Source: an uncultured archaeon (lineage in GTDB: Archaea; Thermoproteota; Bathyarchaeia; Bathyarchaeales; Bathycorpusculaceae). Taken from it: DNA of 52,587 nt. Both the position numbers and the translations under genes were made by a program. Below, piece after piece: positions 1 to 9,856 of this stretch (position 1 is the first letter of the stretch; every line of letters begins with the position of its first letter). Location of the stretch: NCBI GenBank assembly GCA_938023865.1, contig CALJDG010000012.1, forward strand, positions 1 to 52,587, written 5' to 3'. The notes under the pieces are model-generated. The model was given only the letters and a program-made list of their open reading frames with translations. It did not search any database and was not told the DNA's origin.

Positions 1-13
1 ATAAGGGATAGAA

Positions 14-295
14 TCACTTTTTAAGGGCCTTTTGTAGGGCCTTGCCAAACTCCTCGTTAATTTCACGGGCCTTCCCTAACGCTTTCAGCAGAGCTTCCTC
101 CGGTTTCAATTTGCCCTTCGTCCGAACATAAATGACCGGAACTGGTGTTAGAGGATGCGGAATATCGTAGCCAGCTAACTCCACATTTTCATCTTCTAAA
201 AGCTTCTTCTGTAGAAGGTTGCAGATGGTGTGACCAGCCCCTTCAACCTCAATTTTAAGCTCGTTTTCCGTTTTCTTTAAAACGTTAACTTTCAT
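14..295 (-). CDS. rpoL: DNA-directed RNA polymerase subunit L (Rpo11/RpoL)
   Basis: This is the archaeal homologue of eukaryotic RPB11/RPAC19. It pairs with the RpoD subunit (RPB3-like) to form the dimer that starts RNA polymerase assembly. The 93-residue length is normal for the family. The sequence has the family signature HTICNLLQKKLL at about residues 22-33, followed by a short beta region with GYDIPHPL and a charged C-terminal helix. It starts with ATG and lies 21 nt downstream of csl4 on the same strand, so the two are probably co-transcribed. Adjacency of rpoL, csl4 and dph2 is a recurring archaeal arrangement (established knowledge). The identification is secure. Confidence 0.95.
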   Translation of the reverse strand: MKVNVLKKTENELKIEVEGAGHTICNLLQKKLLEDENVELAGYDIPHPLTPVPVIYVRTKGKLKPEEALLKALGKAREINEEFGKALQKALKK

Positions 296-316
296 TTAGT
301 TTTCACTCACCATTTT

Positions 317-898
317 TTAAATTATTCCTATGCCATAGTCTATGGCTGTTTTGCGCTTTTCAATTTTCCCACATCTTGGACATCGTAAACCCCGACCCTT
401 CAGCTCCAACACCTCGCCACATTGGGAACAGAACGCGTAAACCACGCCTAGGCTTTTATCTTTGGTTGTTAAGTGGTATGCTCTATTCTTTTCGCTTATG
501 ACTTTCGCGCGAATTATGTCGCCGGGCTTGCATATATCAAACATCGACTCAACAAATCTTAAATGCACGTCAGAAACATGCAGTAAACCCGTGAAAAATC
601 CTGAGAGAAGCCTCTTTCCAATTTTAAAGATGCGAACCGTGGCTATTTGCGTCTGAACATTTGAAACCTGCCCTATAACAATACTTCCAACCTTTGGAAC
701 TCGGGCTCCATGGACCAAGGGAAAGACTGAAACACGCTTGTTAAGAAGGTCTAGAAGGGAGCGCCCAACGATCTTTGAATGAATAACTCCATCTTTAACA
801 TATGTGCCAGCATCCGGAACGAACTCCTCGATTACGCCAAGAGGTTCGCCTGGCAAAACCGGTTGCCCGCTGTTCCTTTTCGAAGATTGCACACTCAT
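317..898 (-). CDS. csl4: Exosome complex RNA-binding subunit Csl4
   Basis: Csl4 is a cap subunit of the archaeal exosome, which degrades and tails RNA 3'-5' with the Rrp41/Rrp42 hexamer in the cytoplasm. The 193-residue protein has the three expected parts: an N-terminal beta domain starting near VLPGEPLG (residues 14-21), a central S1 RNA-binding fold (about 68-150, beginning near KVGSIVIGQV), and a C-terminal zinc ribbon with C157, C160, C173 and C176 in CSQC/CPRC pairs. It sits upstream of rpoL in the same operon. Between it and dph2, its usual neighbour, lies a decayed gene, which suggests that an accessory gene inserted into the old cluster and later decayed. Confidence 0.94.
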   Translation of the reverse strand: MSVQSSKRNSGQPVLPGEPLGVIEEFVPDAGTYVKDGVIHSKIVGRSLLDLLNKRVSVFPLVHGARVPKVGSIVIGQVSNVQTQIATVRIFKIGKRLLSGFFTGLLHVSDVHLRFVESMFDICKPGDIIRAKVISEKNRAYHLTTKDKSLGVVYAFCSQCGEVLELKGRGLRCPRCGKIEKRKTAIDYGIGII

Positions 899-944
899 GC
901 CGTCATCATCCCAACTATAAGCTTATAAGAATACCCCGAACAAA

Positions 945-1641
945 TCAATAAACCTTTCCCAGCTCGCTATAGGCTTGTAACACTTTAACGATATATCGTG
1001 TATGCAGCCTCTCGTGGTCCACAAGTCTTCTTAAAACCTTTCTGACGGTCTAGAGGTTGCACATCGGGCTTTTGTCCCTTGGCATGCCCTTTAAATAGTA
1101 ACAACAACTTTTCTGGTGTGGTTAATAGTTTAAACACGTTTCTTGGGTAACGTGTTGGCAGTTCAACGTCCAATCGCGTTATATACAAAGGCTCAACGCA
1201 GGCCATGTGCCGCAAGCAATTCCTAATGGTGCGAGGTTTTTTGGAGGCAACCAGTCAAAAACCTCGCTGTCCAAGTTTGAAACAAGCTTTAACAAGTCTT
1301 CCCTAGAATACTCCATGAGCTTTAAAGTCCATGCAACATCTTTTCTAGTGACAGGGGCTACTTCAGACCAAAGAGGGGTTCAGGCTTTCCAGCCTCAACT
1401 GGATTGTAGCTCACCCTCAAGACTTCTGCAACCTCAATTTCAAAATCTCCTGCCTTAGCTGGCTGGGATATGCTCGCCGTGCCTTTTCTAACCAATCGAA
1501 CCATTCAGTAATAGCATTCCTCACCTTTGCAAGGGCGCTTTCTGGAGAGTGCCCGAAAACCCAGCATCCCAGGCATTCTGGAACAAATGCACTTGTTCCT
1601 CCTAACCCGACATCTAGACAAACTGCAATCTTCTTTGTCAT
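945..1641 (-). pseudogene. Decayed HicB-like/DinB-like two-domain gene
   Basis: The first 74 codons (from ATG at 1641) are intact and resemble HicB-type antitoxin domains: a beta strand, then VPECLGCWVFGHSPESALA and a helix with EWFDWLEKA. After about 1425 the reading continues only by shifting frame. Segments EIEVAEVLRVSYNP, SEVAPVTRKDVAWTLKLMEY, LVSNLDSEVFDWLPPKNLAP, YITRLDVELPTRYPRNVF and VRKVLRRLVDHERLHTRYI follow one another in order in three frames and resemble a DinB/YfiT-like four-helix domain with its terminal DHERLH histidine helix. At least four frameshifts are needed, and the last segment ends at TGA 945-947. The gene is dead unless the base calls are wrong. Its function is unknown; HicB plus DinB-like fusions occur in archaea (recalled, not checked). 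Confidence 0.72.
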
Positions 1642-1653
1642 ACGCTTTCGTCT

Positions 1654-2643
1654 CTAGAAAAATCCCCTTTTACAAAGTTCATTCCATGAAATTTCGCCAG
1701 CAACTACAAGCGCCTCGCTCATGGTTAACATAGGCTTTGAAAACTTGGAAGAAGCATCAAAGGATACACGTGGACACGCCGTGTTAATGTAAGCGTCCAC
1801 TGTTGGAAAGTTCATAATTGTTTCAGGTGTTATTTCTCTAACGGCAAATATATATGCGTCCTTGCCAGCCCTTTCAAGCTTTTCTCTGATGTTTAAGGCT
1901 TCCTCCAGCCGTTTCTGTCCGGGTTTAAGCCCCACAAGAACCGCGAAGGTCTTTGCTTTTTGAGCTTCTTGAATGCATGCCCACCTTTGCTTCTGAACCC
2001 TTTGCGCTTCCCCGTCTATGGGGTAAGCTCTCTTCTCGTAGGGGTCCGCGACAACTGTTGATTTAAATGTCGTGAGAGTCAAGCCTAGCGCATGGAAGCG
2101 CCCGCCGCCAATAAATAGGAAGCCCTCAACGTATTCCGCTATGGATTTAGCGTTGCTGTAGTCACATCCAACAACTTGTCCGGGATAGTTTAGGCGTCCA
2201 GCGTCGCCAACCATGACCGTTTTTCCAGTGCGGATCAGCATTTCTCTTGCCTCATCAAGGGTTTGCACATGCTGGACCGTCGTGGCTAAGCCTATCTTAT
2301 GCCAATTCGCCATTAAAGGCAGTGCTTTTTCAACAGCCTCTGCGACGCTTATAGTGGCCCGCGCCTCAATGTAAATAGTTGGCACTCTCTCATATTTCAA
2401 AAGCTTCGCGTGTCCATAATGCACTATCAAGTCTGCGCCAAGGCTTTCAGCCTCAGAAGTTGCCAAGTCACAAGCTCCATAGCATGGATCCGCGGAAACA
2501 ATTGGCAAAGCACCAGCCTTCTCAATCACTTTTGCTAAGCGTGGAGCCTCACCTTTCAGTCCTTCTGGCAACTGTATTAAAACACGTTTAGCTCCAAGTT
2601 TTACAATTTCCTGTCTTAACCTTTCTTCTTCAAAATCAAACAT
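1654..2643 (-). CDS. dph2: Diphthamide biosynthesis enzyme Dph2 (3-amino-3-carboxypropyl transferase)
   Basis: This radical enzyme transfers the 3-amino-3-carboxypropyl group of S-adenosylmethionine to the conserved histidine of elongation factor 2, the first step of diphthamide synthesis. Archaeal Dph2 uses a [4Fe-4S] cluster held by three widely spaced cysteines. Here they are C58 (ADPCYGAC), C160 (VGCDYSN) and C290 (NTACPRV), counted from the start at 2643. That start (MFDFEEERL) matches the beginning of the family and gives 329 residues. An in-frame ATG at 2679 would add 12 poorly conserved residues (MFSKSCWCSALK). It lies upstream of the csl4-rpoL pair on the same strand. Confidence 0.92.
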   Translation of the reverse strand: MFDFEEERLRQEIVKLGAKRVLIQLPEGLKGEAPRLAKVIEKAGALPIVSADPCYGACDLATSEAESLGADLIVHYGHAKLLKYERVPTIYIEARATISVAEAVEKALPLMANWHKIGLATTVQHVQTLDEAREMLIRTGKTVMVGDAGRLNYPGQVVGCDYSNAKSIAEYVEGFLFIGGGRFHALGLTLTTFKSTVVADPYEKRAYPIDGEAQRVQKQRWACIQEAQKAKTFAVLVGLKPGQKRLEEALNIREKLERAGKDAYIFAVREITPETIMNFPTVDAYINTACPRVSFDASSKFSKPMLTMSEALVVAGEISWNELCKRGFF

Positions 2644-2711
2644 TTTCAAGGCGGAACACCAACAACTTTTAGAGAACATTAATAAGGAAAAGGGATAGTT
2701 TAAGCAGTTAG

Positions 2712-5174
2712 CTACTTTATGCTTTCATCCCATCTGGGTGTCCATTCCCAGTCTTCCTTTGGTCTTTTAACTGGACGCCCTAGGGCTCGCTCATGCTGTT
2801 CAGCAAGTTTCTCCAGGATTATTTTTTGCTCTATGCTCGCTACAAGTTTCTTTGTGGCTATTACGGCATCAGGGTTTACTGATATGCTGTCTATTCCAGC
2901 CCGCACCAAGAACTCGGTGAAATCTGGAAGGTTTGAAGGTGCCTCACCGCAGATGGAGACTGTGCAGCCGTTTTCGTGCGCCACCTTGATTAGGTGGGCT
3001 ATTATCCTTTTTACAGCTGGGTCCCTCTCATCAAAGTATCCCATTTGTCCAAGGCGTTCGGAGTCTCTGTCAATCATCAGTATGCCCTGTGTCATGTCGT
3101 TTGAGCCTATAGAGAAGCCGTCGCAGAGCTTTGAGAACTCGTCGGCTAGTATGGCTATTGATGGTGTTTCAGCCATAAACCAAACCTTAAAGTCCTTTGA
3201 CCTTTCCAAGCCTTCTTCCCGCATTATTTCTAAGCATTTTTTAGCTTCCCATAGGGTGCGCACAACTGGAAGCATAACCCAAACGTTTTTCAGTCCCCAC
3301 TCTTCACGGCACTTTCTTATTGCTTGGCATTCTAGGCGGAAGGCTTTCTCATACCATGGGCTTATGTAGCGGCTACACCCCCGCCAGCCCAGCATGGGGT
3401 TGTTCTCAACAATCTCGTATTTCTCTCCGCCCTTAAGCTCGCGATACTCGTTTGTTTTGAAGTCGCTGAAGCGCACAACAACAGGCCGGGGCTGTATAGC
3501 CCTAGCAACAGTGGCCACGCCCTCTGCAAGCTTTTCCACAAACTTTTGTCCCTGCGCAATCTCTATGAGGTAAAGTGGATGTTCTCCAATGTAGCTGGCC
3601 AAGATAAACTCGATCCGCATCAGACCAATGCCCTCAAAGGGCAGGTCCTTATAATCCTCAATCTTCTCCGGAACCCCAAGGTTCATGTAAATTTTTGTTG
3701 CAGTCACTGGAACAAACTGGAAGACGCCGCTAGCGAAAGATGTTCCAGCCGATGTTGGTGGATGTTCAGTCATGGCGGGAACTATGCCTTCATAAACAAT
3801 TCCGCTTCTCGCATCAACAGTATATTCTTCACCACTAACCATAAGTTTTGTAGCGTTTTCGGTGCCAACAACGCATGGTATGCCCAGCTCACGGCTTACG
3901 ATGGCTGCGTGGCATGTTATGCCGCCTTTATCGGTGACTATGGCGCCCGCAAGCCTCATAAAGGGCACATAGTCCGGATTAGTCATGTCTGTGACAAGGA
4001 TGTCGCCCTTCCGCATAACCTTGGCGGCCTCCTGAGGGTTTAAGACAACTTTTGCCACTCCGAAACCTATTCCCCTCTTGCCCGCTGGTATGCCTTTAAC
4101 TACAACTTTTAACGCCTCTTGCGGTTTGGCTAAGCCAACTTCAACCTTTTCGGGTGCCTCAGCGGCTTTTAAGCTCCAAACGGTTTCTGGTCTTGATTGC
4201 ACAATTAAAACATTTTCCGGAAAGCCTAGTTCGCTGTCAATAGCCCATTCAATATCTTGCGGCTTACCATAATGCTGCTCAATGTTTTTAGCCAACTCGG
4301 CTAGTTTGAGAACCTCCTCGTCCGTTAGGCATGGCTGGTTCTGTTTTTCAGCTGGCACGTCTAAATGCACAGTTTTGCCGGTGGTGGGGTCACGGGCATA
4401 CATCACCTTTTTAGTAGCAATGCGCCTCTCAATGATTTTCATGGTTTGCTTGTCAACAATGAACTCGTCTGGAGTGACAGCCCCCGAAACAACAGCCTCG
4501 CCTAAGCCATAATTGCCCTCAATAACAATTTGGTTCGGGTCTCCAGTGACAGGGTTTATTGTGAACATGACGCCGGCGGCTTTAGCGTGAACCATCTTTT
4601 GAACACCAACGCTTATGAGAACCCTTTCATGGGCGAAACCTTTCTGAGTACGATAGAATATGGCGCGAGGCGTGAAAAGACTAGACCAACATTTAACAGT
4701 CTTCTCAATAACCTCGCCTTCACCCCTAACATTCAAGTATGTTTCTTGCTGCCCAGCAAAAGACGCATCTGGCAAGTCTTCGGCTGTAGCGCTGGACCTA
4801 ACAGCCACAAAAACATCATTCGCGTTTAAACGTTTGCACAGCTCTCGGTAGGCGGTTCGTATAGCCTCTTCTATGTCTTTAGGCATGGATGTAGATTCGA
4901 TTAAGGCACGGATCTTTTTTGAGGCTTCCTCGTACTGTTTGGGGTCATTGGGGTCTTTAACAGTCTCCTTTATGATTCTGTAGATTTCGTTAGCTATGCC
5001 AGTTTCATCAATGAAACGTTTGTAGGCATACGCAGTTATTGCAAAGCCGGGGGGTATTGGAATGCCAGAACTCAGCATCTCGCCTAGGTTCGCGTTTTTC
5101 CCTCCAACAAGAGGCACGTCAGTTCTCCTAAGGTTTTCAAACCATATCACGAGGTCTGTTTTCATCTCGGTCAT
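2712..5174 (-). CDS. ppsA: Phosphoenolpyruvate synthase
   Basis: The enzyme makes PEP from pyruvate, ATP and water and feeds gluconeogenesis. At 820 residues it has the normal length. Domains in order are the N-terminal ATP-grasp nucleotide-binding domain (VGGKNANLGEM near residue 22), the phosphohistidine swivel domain with catalytic H422 in GGITCHAAIVSREL, and the C-terminal PEP/pyruvate barrel with the catalytic cysteine C742 in SICGEAPSN. Its ATG overlaps the TGA stop of rpl10e by 4 nt (ATGA), so translation is probably coupled. A ribosomal-protein gene leading PEP synthase suggests strong, growth-linked expression. Together with the Por complex at 22.7-25.6 kb it links acetyl-CoA, pyruvate and sugar synthesis. 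Confidence 0.96.
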   Translation of the reverse strand: MTEMKTDLVIWFENLRRTDVPLVGGKNANLGEMLSSGIPIPPGFAITAYAYKRFIDETGIANEIYRIIKETVKDPNDPKQYEEASKKIRALIESTSMPKDIEEAIRTAYRELCKRLNANDVFVAVRSSATAEDLPDASFAGQQETYLNVRGEGEVIEKTVKCWSSLFTPRAIFYRTQKGFAHERVLISVGVQKMVHAKAAGVMFTINPVTGDPNQIVIEGNYGLGEAVVSGAVTPDEFIVDKQTMKIIERRIATKKVMYARDPTTGKTVHLDVPAEKQNQPCLTDEEVLKLAELAKNIEQHYGKPQDIEWAIDSELGFPENVLIVQSRPETVWSLKAAEAPEKVEVGLAKPQEALKVVVKGIPAGKRGIGFGVAKVVLNPQEAAKVMRKGDILVTDMTNPDYVPFMRLAGAIVTDKGGITCHAAIVSRELGIPCVVGTENATKLMVSGEEYTVDARSGIVYEGIVPAMTEHPPTSAGTSFASGVFQFVPVTATKIYMNLGVPEKIEDYKDLPFEGIGLMRIEFILASYIGEHPLYLIEIAQGQKFVEKLAEGVATVARAIQPRPVVVRFSDFKTNEYRELKGGEKYEIVENNPMLGWRGCSRYISPWYEKAFRLECQAIRKCREEWGLKNVWVMLPVVRTLWEAKKCLEIMREEGLERSKDFKVWFMAETPSIAILADEFSKLCDGFSIGSNDMTQGILMIDRDSERLGQMGYFDERDPAVKRIIAHLIKVAHENGCTVSICGEAPSNLPDFTEFLVRAGIDSISVNPDAVIATKKLVASIEQKIILEKLAEQHERALGRPVKRPKEDWEWTPRWDESIK

Positions 5175-5686
5175 TGCGTTTTCGCCTCCTCAACCTGTAA
5201 TTTCTCAATAACTATTCTGCAAGGTGTAGGAAGCTTCGCAGCTCCCCGCCTCAAGGCTTCCTTTGCAACCTCAACACCGTTGGCGTTCACCCTAACAGTC
5301 ATAATCGTCTGGTTTGGTTCCACACGTGCCGCGGTGCCAATTGGCTTTCCAAAAGCTCGTCTCATACCATCCTGGAGGCGGTCCGCATGGGCTCCAAAGA
5401 TCATCTTGTTTTCCCGAAGAATAACATGGGGGTACGGATAAACTTGTAAGAAGTAATTGTTTGAAAGTTTATCCATTAAGAGGCGGTTTGTTGCCACACG
5501 GGCAGCTTCTAACGCGTTGTGTCTAATTTGGGCTTTTTCAAGAGCCACGAGCCTTGCCTCATACTCAAACTTGGCGTTGGGATCCCCCATAGTGAACTTG
5601 GTTATTTTTGGCTGGGGGAAACCCTTAACAAACTCCCGTCGAGTGTAAGGTTGACCCTTAACCTCTCTGTAGTTTCGCGCGCGCAT
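5171..5686 (-). CDS. rpl10e: Large-subunit ribosomal protein L10e (uL16)
   Basis: L10e is the archaeal/eukaryotic counterpart of bacterial L16 and helps form the tRNA-binding corridor near the peptidyl transferase centre. The 171-residue length and the start MRARNYREVKGQPYTRREF are typical, as are the internal signatures LDKLSNN-like (MDKLSNNYFLQVYPYPHV) and GMRRAFGKPIGTAARV. The start ATG follows an AAAGGGATG-type ribosome-binding region, and a TATA-like CTTAAATATC lies about 30-39 bp upstream. It is the first gene of a two-gene transcription unit with ppsA. Confidence 0.96.
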   Translation of the reverse strand: MRARNYREVKGQPYTRREFVKGFPQPKITKFTMGDPNAKFEYEARLVALEKAQIRHNALEAARVATNRLLMDKLSNNYFLQVYPYPHVILRENKMIFGAHADRLQDGMRRAFGKPIGTAARVEPNQTIMTVRVNANGVEVAKEALRRGAAKLPTPCRIVIEKLQVEEAKTQ

Positions 5687-5715
5687 GATGCATCCCTTTC
5701 AGCATACACAATGGC

Positions 5716-5725
5716 GATATTTAAG
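5716..5725 (-). promoter_or_regulatory. TATA-box-like promoter of rpl10e-ppsA
   Basis: On the minus strand the sequence reads CTTAAATATC, a good archaeal TATA box, 30-39 bp before the rpl10e ATG. That leaves a short leader containing the ribosome-binding site. No BRE element was clearly seen. This is inference from position and composition. Confidence 0.45.
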
Positions 5726-5793
5726 TAGTTTGTTAAGCAAACCTAACGCTACGACACTTGATTAGGATTATGAATTTTAAATGTAGTTTAGGG

Positions 5794-6351
5794 CTATACG
5801 TGTAAAAAATGAGGGGTCGATCTATTTTTAAACCACATTTTCGCCAGTTCTTCATAATTCGGAAAAACTTGCTTTAAGATTGGGATGTACATTTTAACCT
5901 CCTCCTCTGTTAGATATTGAAACTGGTATTCACCCATGTATGGTGATGGCTCACCCTCCCTTGTTATGAACTCTATGTGCATGAAAGGGTCTCCCCGTTT
6001 AATGGTTATTGGGCAACGATCATTGCTTAAATTCACGATCTCAAGAGCTAATCTACCCACAAAGCCGCTATGAACTTTCGCCGCGTTAAGGAAGGATAAG
6101 CCCATCCGTCCGTACTTACTTTTGGCTGTTAGATGGGCAACATAATTCGGCGGGGTGAAAACTATCTCATAAGATATTAAGTTTTTATGCTCAAGATAAT
6201 TTAGCGTCGTCTCATCTTTTACTGTTAGCACATAGCTATCGCCGTCAAGAAGGTTATAGTCGTATGGGTATATGCACTTATAATTTTCAATAAGCTCCTT
6301 TAACTTGTCCTTCCCAATGATGCACATGGAATTTTCACGCTCGAGTGGCAT
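5794..6351 (-). CDS. dcd: dCTP deaminase / dUTPase-family protein
   Basis: The protein (185 residues) belongs to the trimeric dUTPase/dCTP deaminase fold, which keeps dUTP low and makes dUMP for thymidylate. The signatures seen are DYNLLDGDSYVLTV near residue 36, the nucleotide-binding stretch KSKYGRMGLSFLNAAKVHSG (central), GRLALEIVNLSN, and a C-terminal QFQYLTEEE resembling the Q(Y)Q end of dCTP deaminases. I cannot decide from sequence alone between deaminase, bifunctional and dUTPase activity. An alternative ATG at 6327 (MCIIGKDKL) would remove eight residues. It diverges from the broken adenosine deaminase gene, another nucleotide-salvage gene. Confidence 0.78.
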   Translation of the reverse strand: MPLERENSMCIIGKDKLKELIENYKCIYPYDYNLLDGDSYVLTVKDETTLNYLEHKNLISYEIVFTPPNYVAHLTAKSKYGRMGLSFLNAAKVHSGFVGRLALEIVNLSNDRCPITIKRGDPFMHIEFITREGEPSPYMGEYQFQYLTEEEVKMYIPILKQVFPNYEELAKMWFKNRSTPHFLHV

Positions 6352-6427
6352 TTTCTAGAAATAGTAAAGCCGTTACATTATATAATTTTTCAACAAAATC
6401 CTATAAAGCGGTTGAAATAGCTATTAC

Positions 6428-7444
<1,017 letters not shown>

Positions 7445-7455
<11 letters not shown>

Positions 7456-8065
7456 CTTTTGCTTCAATAAGCATTATTGTTTCAAAGAAGGGAAGGGCTA
7501 AACTTGCAATAATCTCTGCTTCGAAACCTTTAACCTCCAAAATTCGCATGGTCTCATCCACATCTGCAAATGTTGATTGCATTAATAAAACGCGGCCATC
7601 AACCTTAACATAATCACGAACTCCTTGCAAGAAACGGTTTATAGTTGCCTTGCCATTTGCCCCACCGGCCCATGCCAGTTCAACAAAAGTTTTGCCTTCA
7701 AATGGTTCTGTTGGCAAATAAGGCGCATTAAAAAGGATTAGGTCGAATTTTTTCCCTTTCTTTAATGGTGCAAAGAGGTCGCCTTGAATAAAGAACATTT
7801 TATGGGCAACACCGTTTAGCTTGGCATTTTCTTTCGCGCATCGCACTGCTGCTGGGTTAATGTCTATTGCAATCACTTTAAAGGCTTTATTTGCGGCTAT
7901 GATGCCGAGGATGCCACATCCAGTTCCCATGTCAAGGACACTATCGCCATTTTTCACCGTTAGGTTTTCCGCGAATAGAAAAGAGTCTTCTGCTGGTTCG
8001 TAAACGTCTTGCCAAACATTAAAAATGTAGCTCTTGAAGAATACTCGTTTAATTGGAGAGGGCAT
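7445..8065 (-). CDS. HemK2-type protein methyltransferase (release-factor glutamine methylase family)
   Basis: This is a class-I SAM-dependent methyltransferase. Motif I is LDMGTGCGILG and the acidic post-I strand reads VIAIDINPAAVRCAKENAK. The catalytic NPPY motif appears as FNAPYLPTEP, which is the short HemK2/Mtq2 type that in eukaryotes and archaea methylates the GGQ glutamine of aRF1. The N-terminal VYEPAEDSFLF is diagnostic of the group. I chose ATG 8065; a TTG at 8080 would lengthen it. It overlaps the end of rsmA and closes the srp54-to-hemK cluster. Its 3' end overlaps the end of the broken adenosine deaminase gene by 11 nt. Confidence 0.85.
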
Positions 8066-8867
8066 TTGCCAATTCACCAAAGTCTTCTGGCGCCAGTTCC
8101 CTCACGCGCCTATCATGAAAGGGAAACGAGTCGGCTACTTTGACGGCTTCTTTGGAAACCTGATGCTCTCTCCTCATGAATGGTTGAATAGCATTTCTAA
8201 CCTTTCTGTTGCGTTGTGTAAAAAGAGCTTGGACAAGCCTAACAAAAAGAGCTTTATCCTTTAGCTTAAAAGGCGAAGGAAGTTTCGGTTTTAAGAAAAC
8301 AATTATGGAGTCTGTTTCGGGCTGCGGATAGAAAAAACTCTTTGGCACATCGTCCAAAAGCTCGACATTAAAATGATAATAGGTTAATACCGTTAACCAA
8401 CCATAGTCTTCGCTTCCAACAGGCGCCAAAAGACGGTTTGCAAACTCTTTTTGAAAGACAAAAATGGCACACTCAAGCTTTTTGTCAAAGAGCCATCGGA
8501 TCAAAGCTGAAGAAATATTGTATGGCGGTATAGAAACAACTTTGTTGAATGCTTGAAGTGGAAGCTCAAACACATCTCCCTCGATAACTTCAACGTTTAG
8601 CAAATCTCCAAGTTGTTCACGCAAAACTCTAACAAGCCTATTATCCACCTCAACAGCCAAAACCCGCCCACACGTTTCGGCTAAAAAGCGAGTAAGAAAG
8701 CCCAACCCTGCGCCAATATCCAAAATAACATCGTCTTTACGGAGCGTGGCATATTTAGCTAAAAGTTGAAAAATTGATGGTTCAATCATAAAGTGCTGTC
8801 CGAGACGTTTCTTCGGGAAGATTCGATGTTTTCTAAGAAGAAGCTTCGCTTTCTCAATAAAGCTCAT
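8049..8867 (-). CDS. rsmA: 16S rRNA dimethyladenosine transferase KsgA/Dim1
   Basis: This enzyme dimethylates two adjacent adenosines in the 3' terminal hairpin of 16S rRNA during small-subunit maturation. The 272-residue protein shows KKRLGQHFMIEPSIF (family N-terminus), motif I LDIGAGLGFLT, and the catalytic motif IV as SIPPYNISS (usually NLPYNISS). The C-terminal helical domain carries FTQRNRKVRNAI. It lies 20 nt downstream of the DUF655 gene and overlaps hemK, an arrangement conserved in many archaea. Confidence 0.94.
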   Translation of the reverse strand: MSFIEKAKLLLRKHRIFPKKRLGQHFMIEPSIFQLLAKYATLRKDDVILDIGAGLGFLTRFLAETCGRVLAVEVDNRLVRVLREQLGDLLNVEVIEGDVFELPLQAFNKVVSIPPYNISSALIRWLFDKKLECAIFVFQKEFANRLLAPVGSEDYGWLTVLTYYHFNVELLDDVPKSFFYPQPETDSIIVFLKPKLPSPFKLKDKALFVRLVQALFTQRNRKVRNAIQPFMRREHQVSKEAVKVADSFPFHDRRVRELAPEDFGELANALSN

Positions 8868-8887
8868 AATGCGTTTACCAGCCCTTT

Positions 8888-9460
8888 TTAGCGGGCTCTT
8901 GTGAAAAGCCGATACTTGCTTTCCCCAGCCAACTCCTCTAAAATCCTCTTCGTGAGAAGCTTAACAGGGTTGGGAATTTCTGTTCGCCTCTGCAAGTCCT
9001 CAAAGCTTTCGAAAGACTTTTTCTCCCGCTCGTTTATAACTTGCCACATATATTTTTTCCCTATTCCGGGGATAAGCTCTAAGGCGTGCATCCTAGGAGT
9101 TATGGCTTGTGCAGTGTTGAAGAAGTGAACAAACCACTTTTCGCGGTTAAACACTATGCGGCTGACAACCGCTGGAAGCTCCATTTTGGCGGCTGAGGTT
9201 AACTCGTCATAGCCTATTCGGCCAATGATGTAAGTTATCTCTTCACGCGCCTCCTTCCCAACGTAAACTCGATCGTGAGGTCTCAAAGTAACACCTTCCT
9301 TAACTAAAGCCTCTAAAAGTGTGAAAAACTCTTCGCCAATGAGCTGCACCAAGGCTCCAGCCCTATAACCAGCCCTACCAGTTATCCGAACGCCAGGGCG
9401 TCCGTAGGGAAGAAAGTCTAAGACGTAAGCATATTCTTCGTAGCGTTTCTCCTTCTCCAT
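8888..9460 (-). CDS. DUF655 protein, predicted RNA/DNA-binding, translation-linked
   Basis: This 190-residue protein belongs to archaeal family DUF655. It begins YEEYAYVLDFLPYGRPG, followed by an OB-like region (GALVQLIGEEFFTLLEALVKEG and DRVYVGKEAREEI), and ends with a helix-hairpin-helix segment, LELIPGIGKKYMWQVINERE, near residues 127-147. Its fixed place between rpo4 and rsmA in archaeal genomes suggests a role with rRNA or ribosome assembly. The biochemical function is not known to me. Start ATG at 9460. Confidence 0.85.
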   Translation of the reverse strand: MEKEKRYEEYAYVLDFLPYGRPGVRITGRAGYRAGALVQLIGEEFFTLLEALVKEGVTLRPHDRVYVGKEAREEITYIIGRIGYDELTSAAKMELPAVVSRIVFNREKWFVHFFNTAQAITPRMHALELIPGIGKKYMWQVINEREKKSFESFEDLQRRTEIPNPVKLLTKRILEELAGESKYRLFTRAR

Positions 9461-9507
9461 TGCATTCCCTTTTAAAACTCATCACGTTTAAAGTACAGTT
9501 TGAAGAA

Positions 9508-9855
9508 CTATTTCAACCTGTGTTCGTTTAAAAGTTTAACCATAGCTTCTAATTTAGAAGTTTCGATAATTTTGCGACCGCCTCCGAGAAAAACCCTAAG
9601 CTCTTCCACAGTACCAGGCATACAATTAACTATCTGAACAGCCTCGGTTTCTTCTAAACCGAATTCTTTAACAAGTTTTTCAATAAGCATTTCAGCAGCG
9701 TCAGCGTCAACTTTCGAAAACTTTGATGCATAGTCCAGCACGCGCCTCTGGAACTGGTCCAATTTTTCCTCACCAAGCCCTTCAAGCAACCTCTTGACCC
9801 GAGGGATTGTGAGGCTTTTCTCCTTAACCTTCTCAGTCTCGGCCTTTTCCAGCAT
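9508..9855 (-). CDS. rpo4: RNA polymerase subunit Rpo4 (RpoF, RPB4-like)
   Basis: Rpo4 forms the stalk of archaeal RNA polymerase together with Rpo7. The protein is helical and has the family core LTIPRVKRLLEGL, then an HRDC-like segment with DQFQRRVLDYASKFSKVDAD and EEAVQIVN-like EETEAVQIVNCMPGTVEELR. I place the start at ATG 9855, one base after the rpl21e stop and preceded by GGTGG at good spacing, giving 115 residues. An upstream in-frame start at 9897 would overlap rpl21e by 41 nt and is less likely. The order L21e-Rpo4-DUF655-RsmA is widely conserved in archaea. Confidence 0.9.
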   Translation of the reverse strand: MLEKAETEKVKEKSLTIPRVKRLLEGLGEEKLDQFQRRVLDYASKFSKVDADAAEMLIEKLVKEFGLEETEAVQIVNCMPGTVEELRVFLGGGRKIIETSKLEAMVKLLNEHRLK

Positions 9856-9856
9856 T

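Noticed and set aside
985-1215. Stand-alone 76-codon minus-strand gene
   Set aside because: Only its middle part matches the DinB-like domain and the conserved ending continues in another frame, so it is part of the pseudogene and not a separate gene.
2719-3369. A 216-codon plus-strand open frame inside ppsA
   Set aside because: It lies fully antisense to the conserved C-terminal barrel of PEP synthase, its product is Ser/Arg-rich with no family features, and it is explained by the codon use of the real gene.
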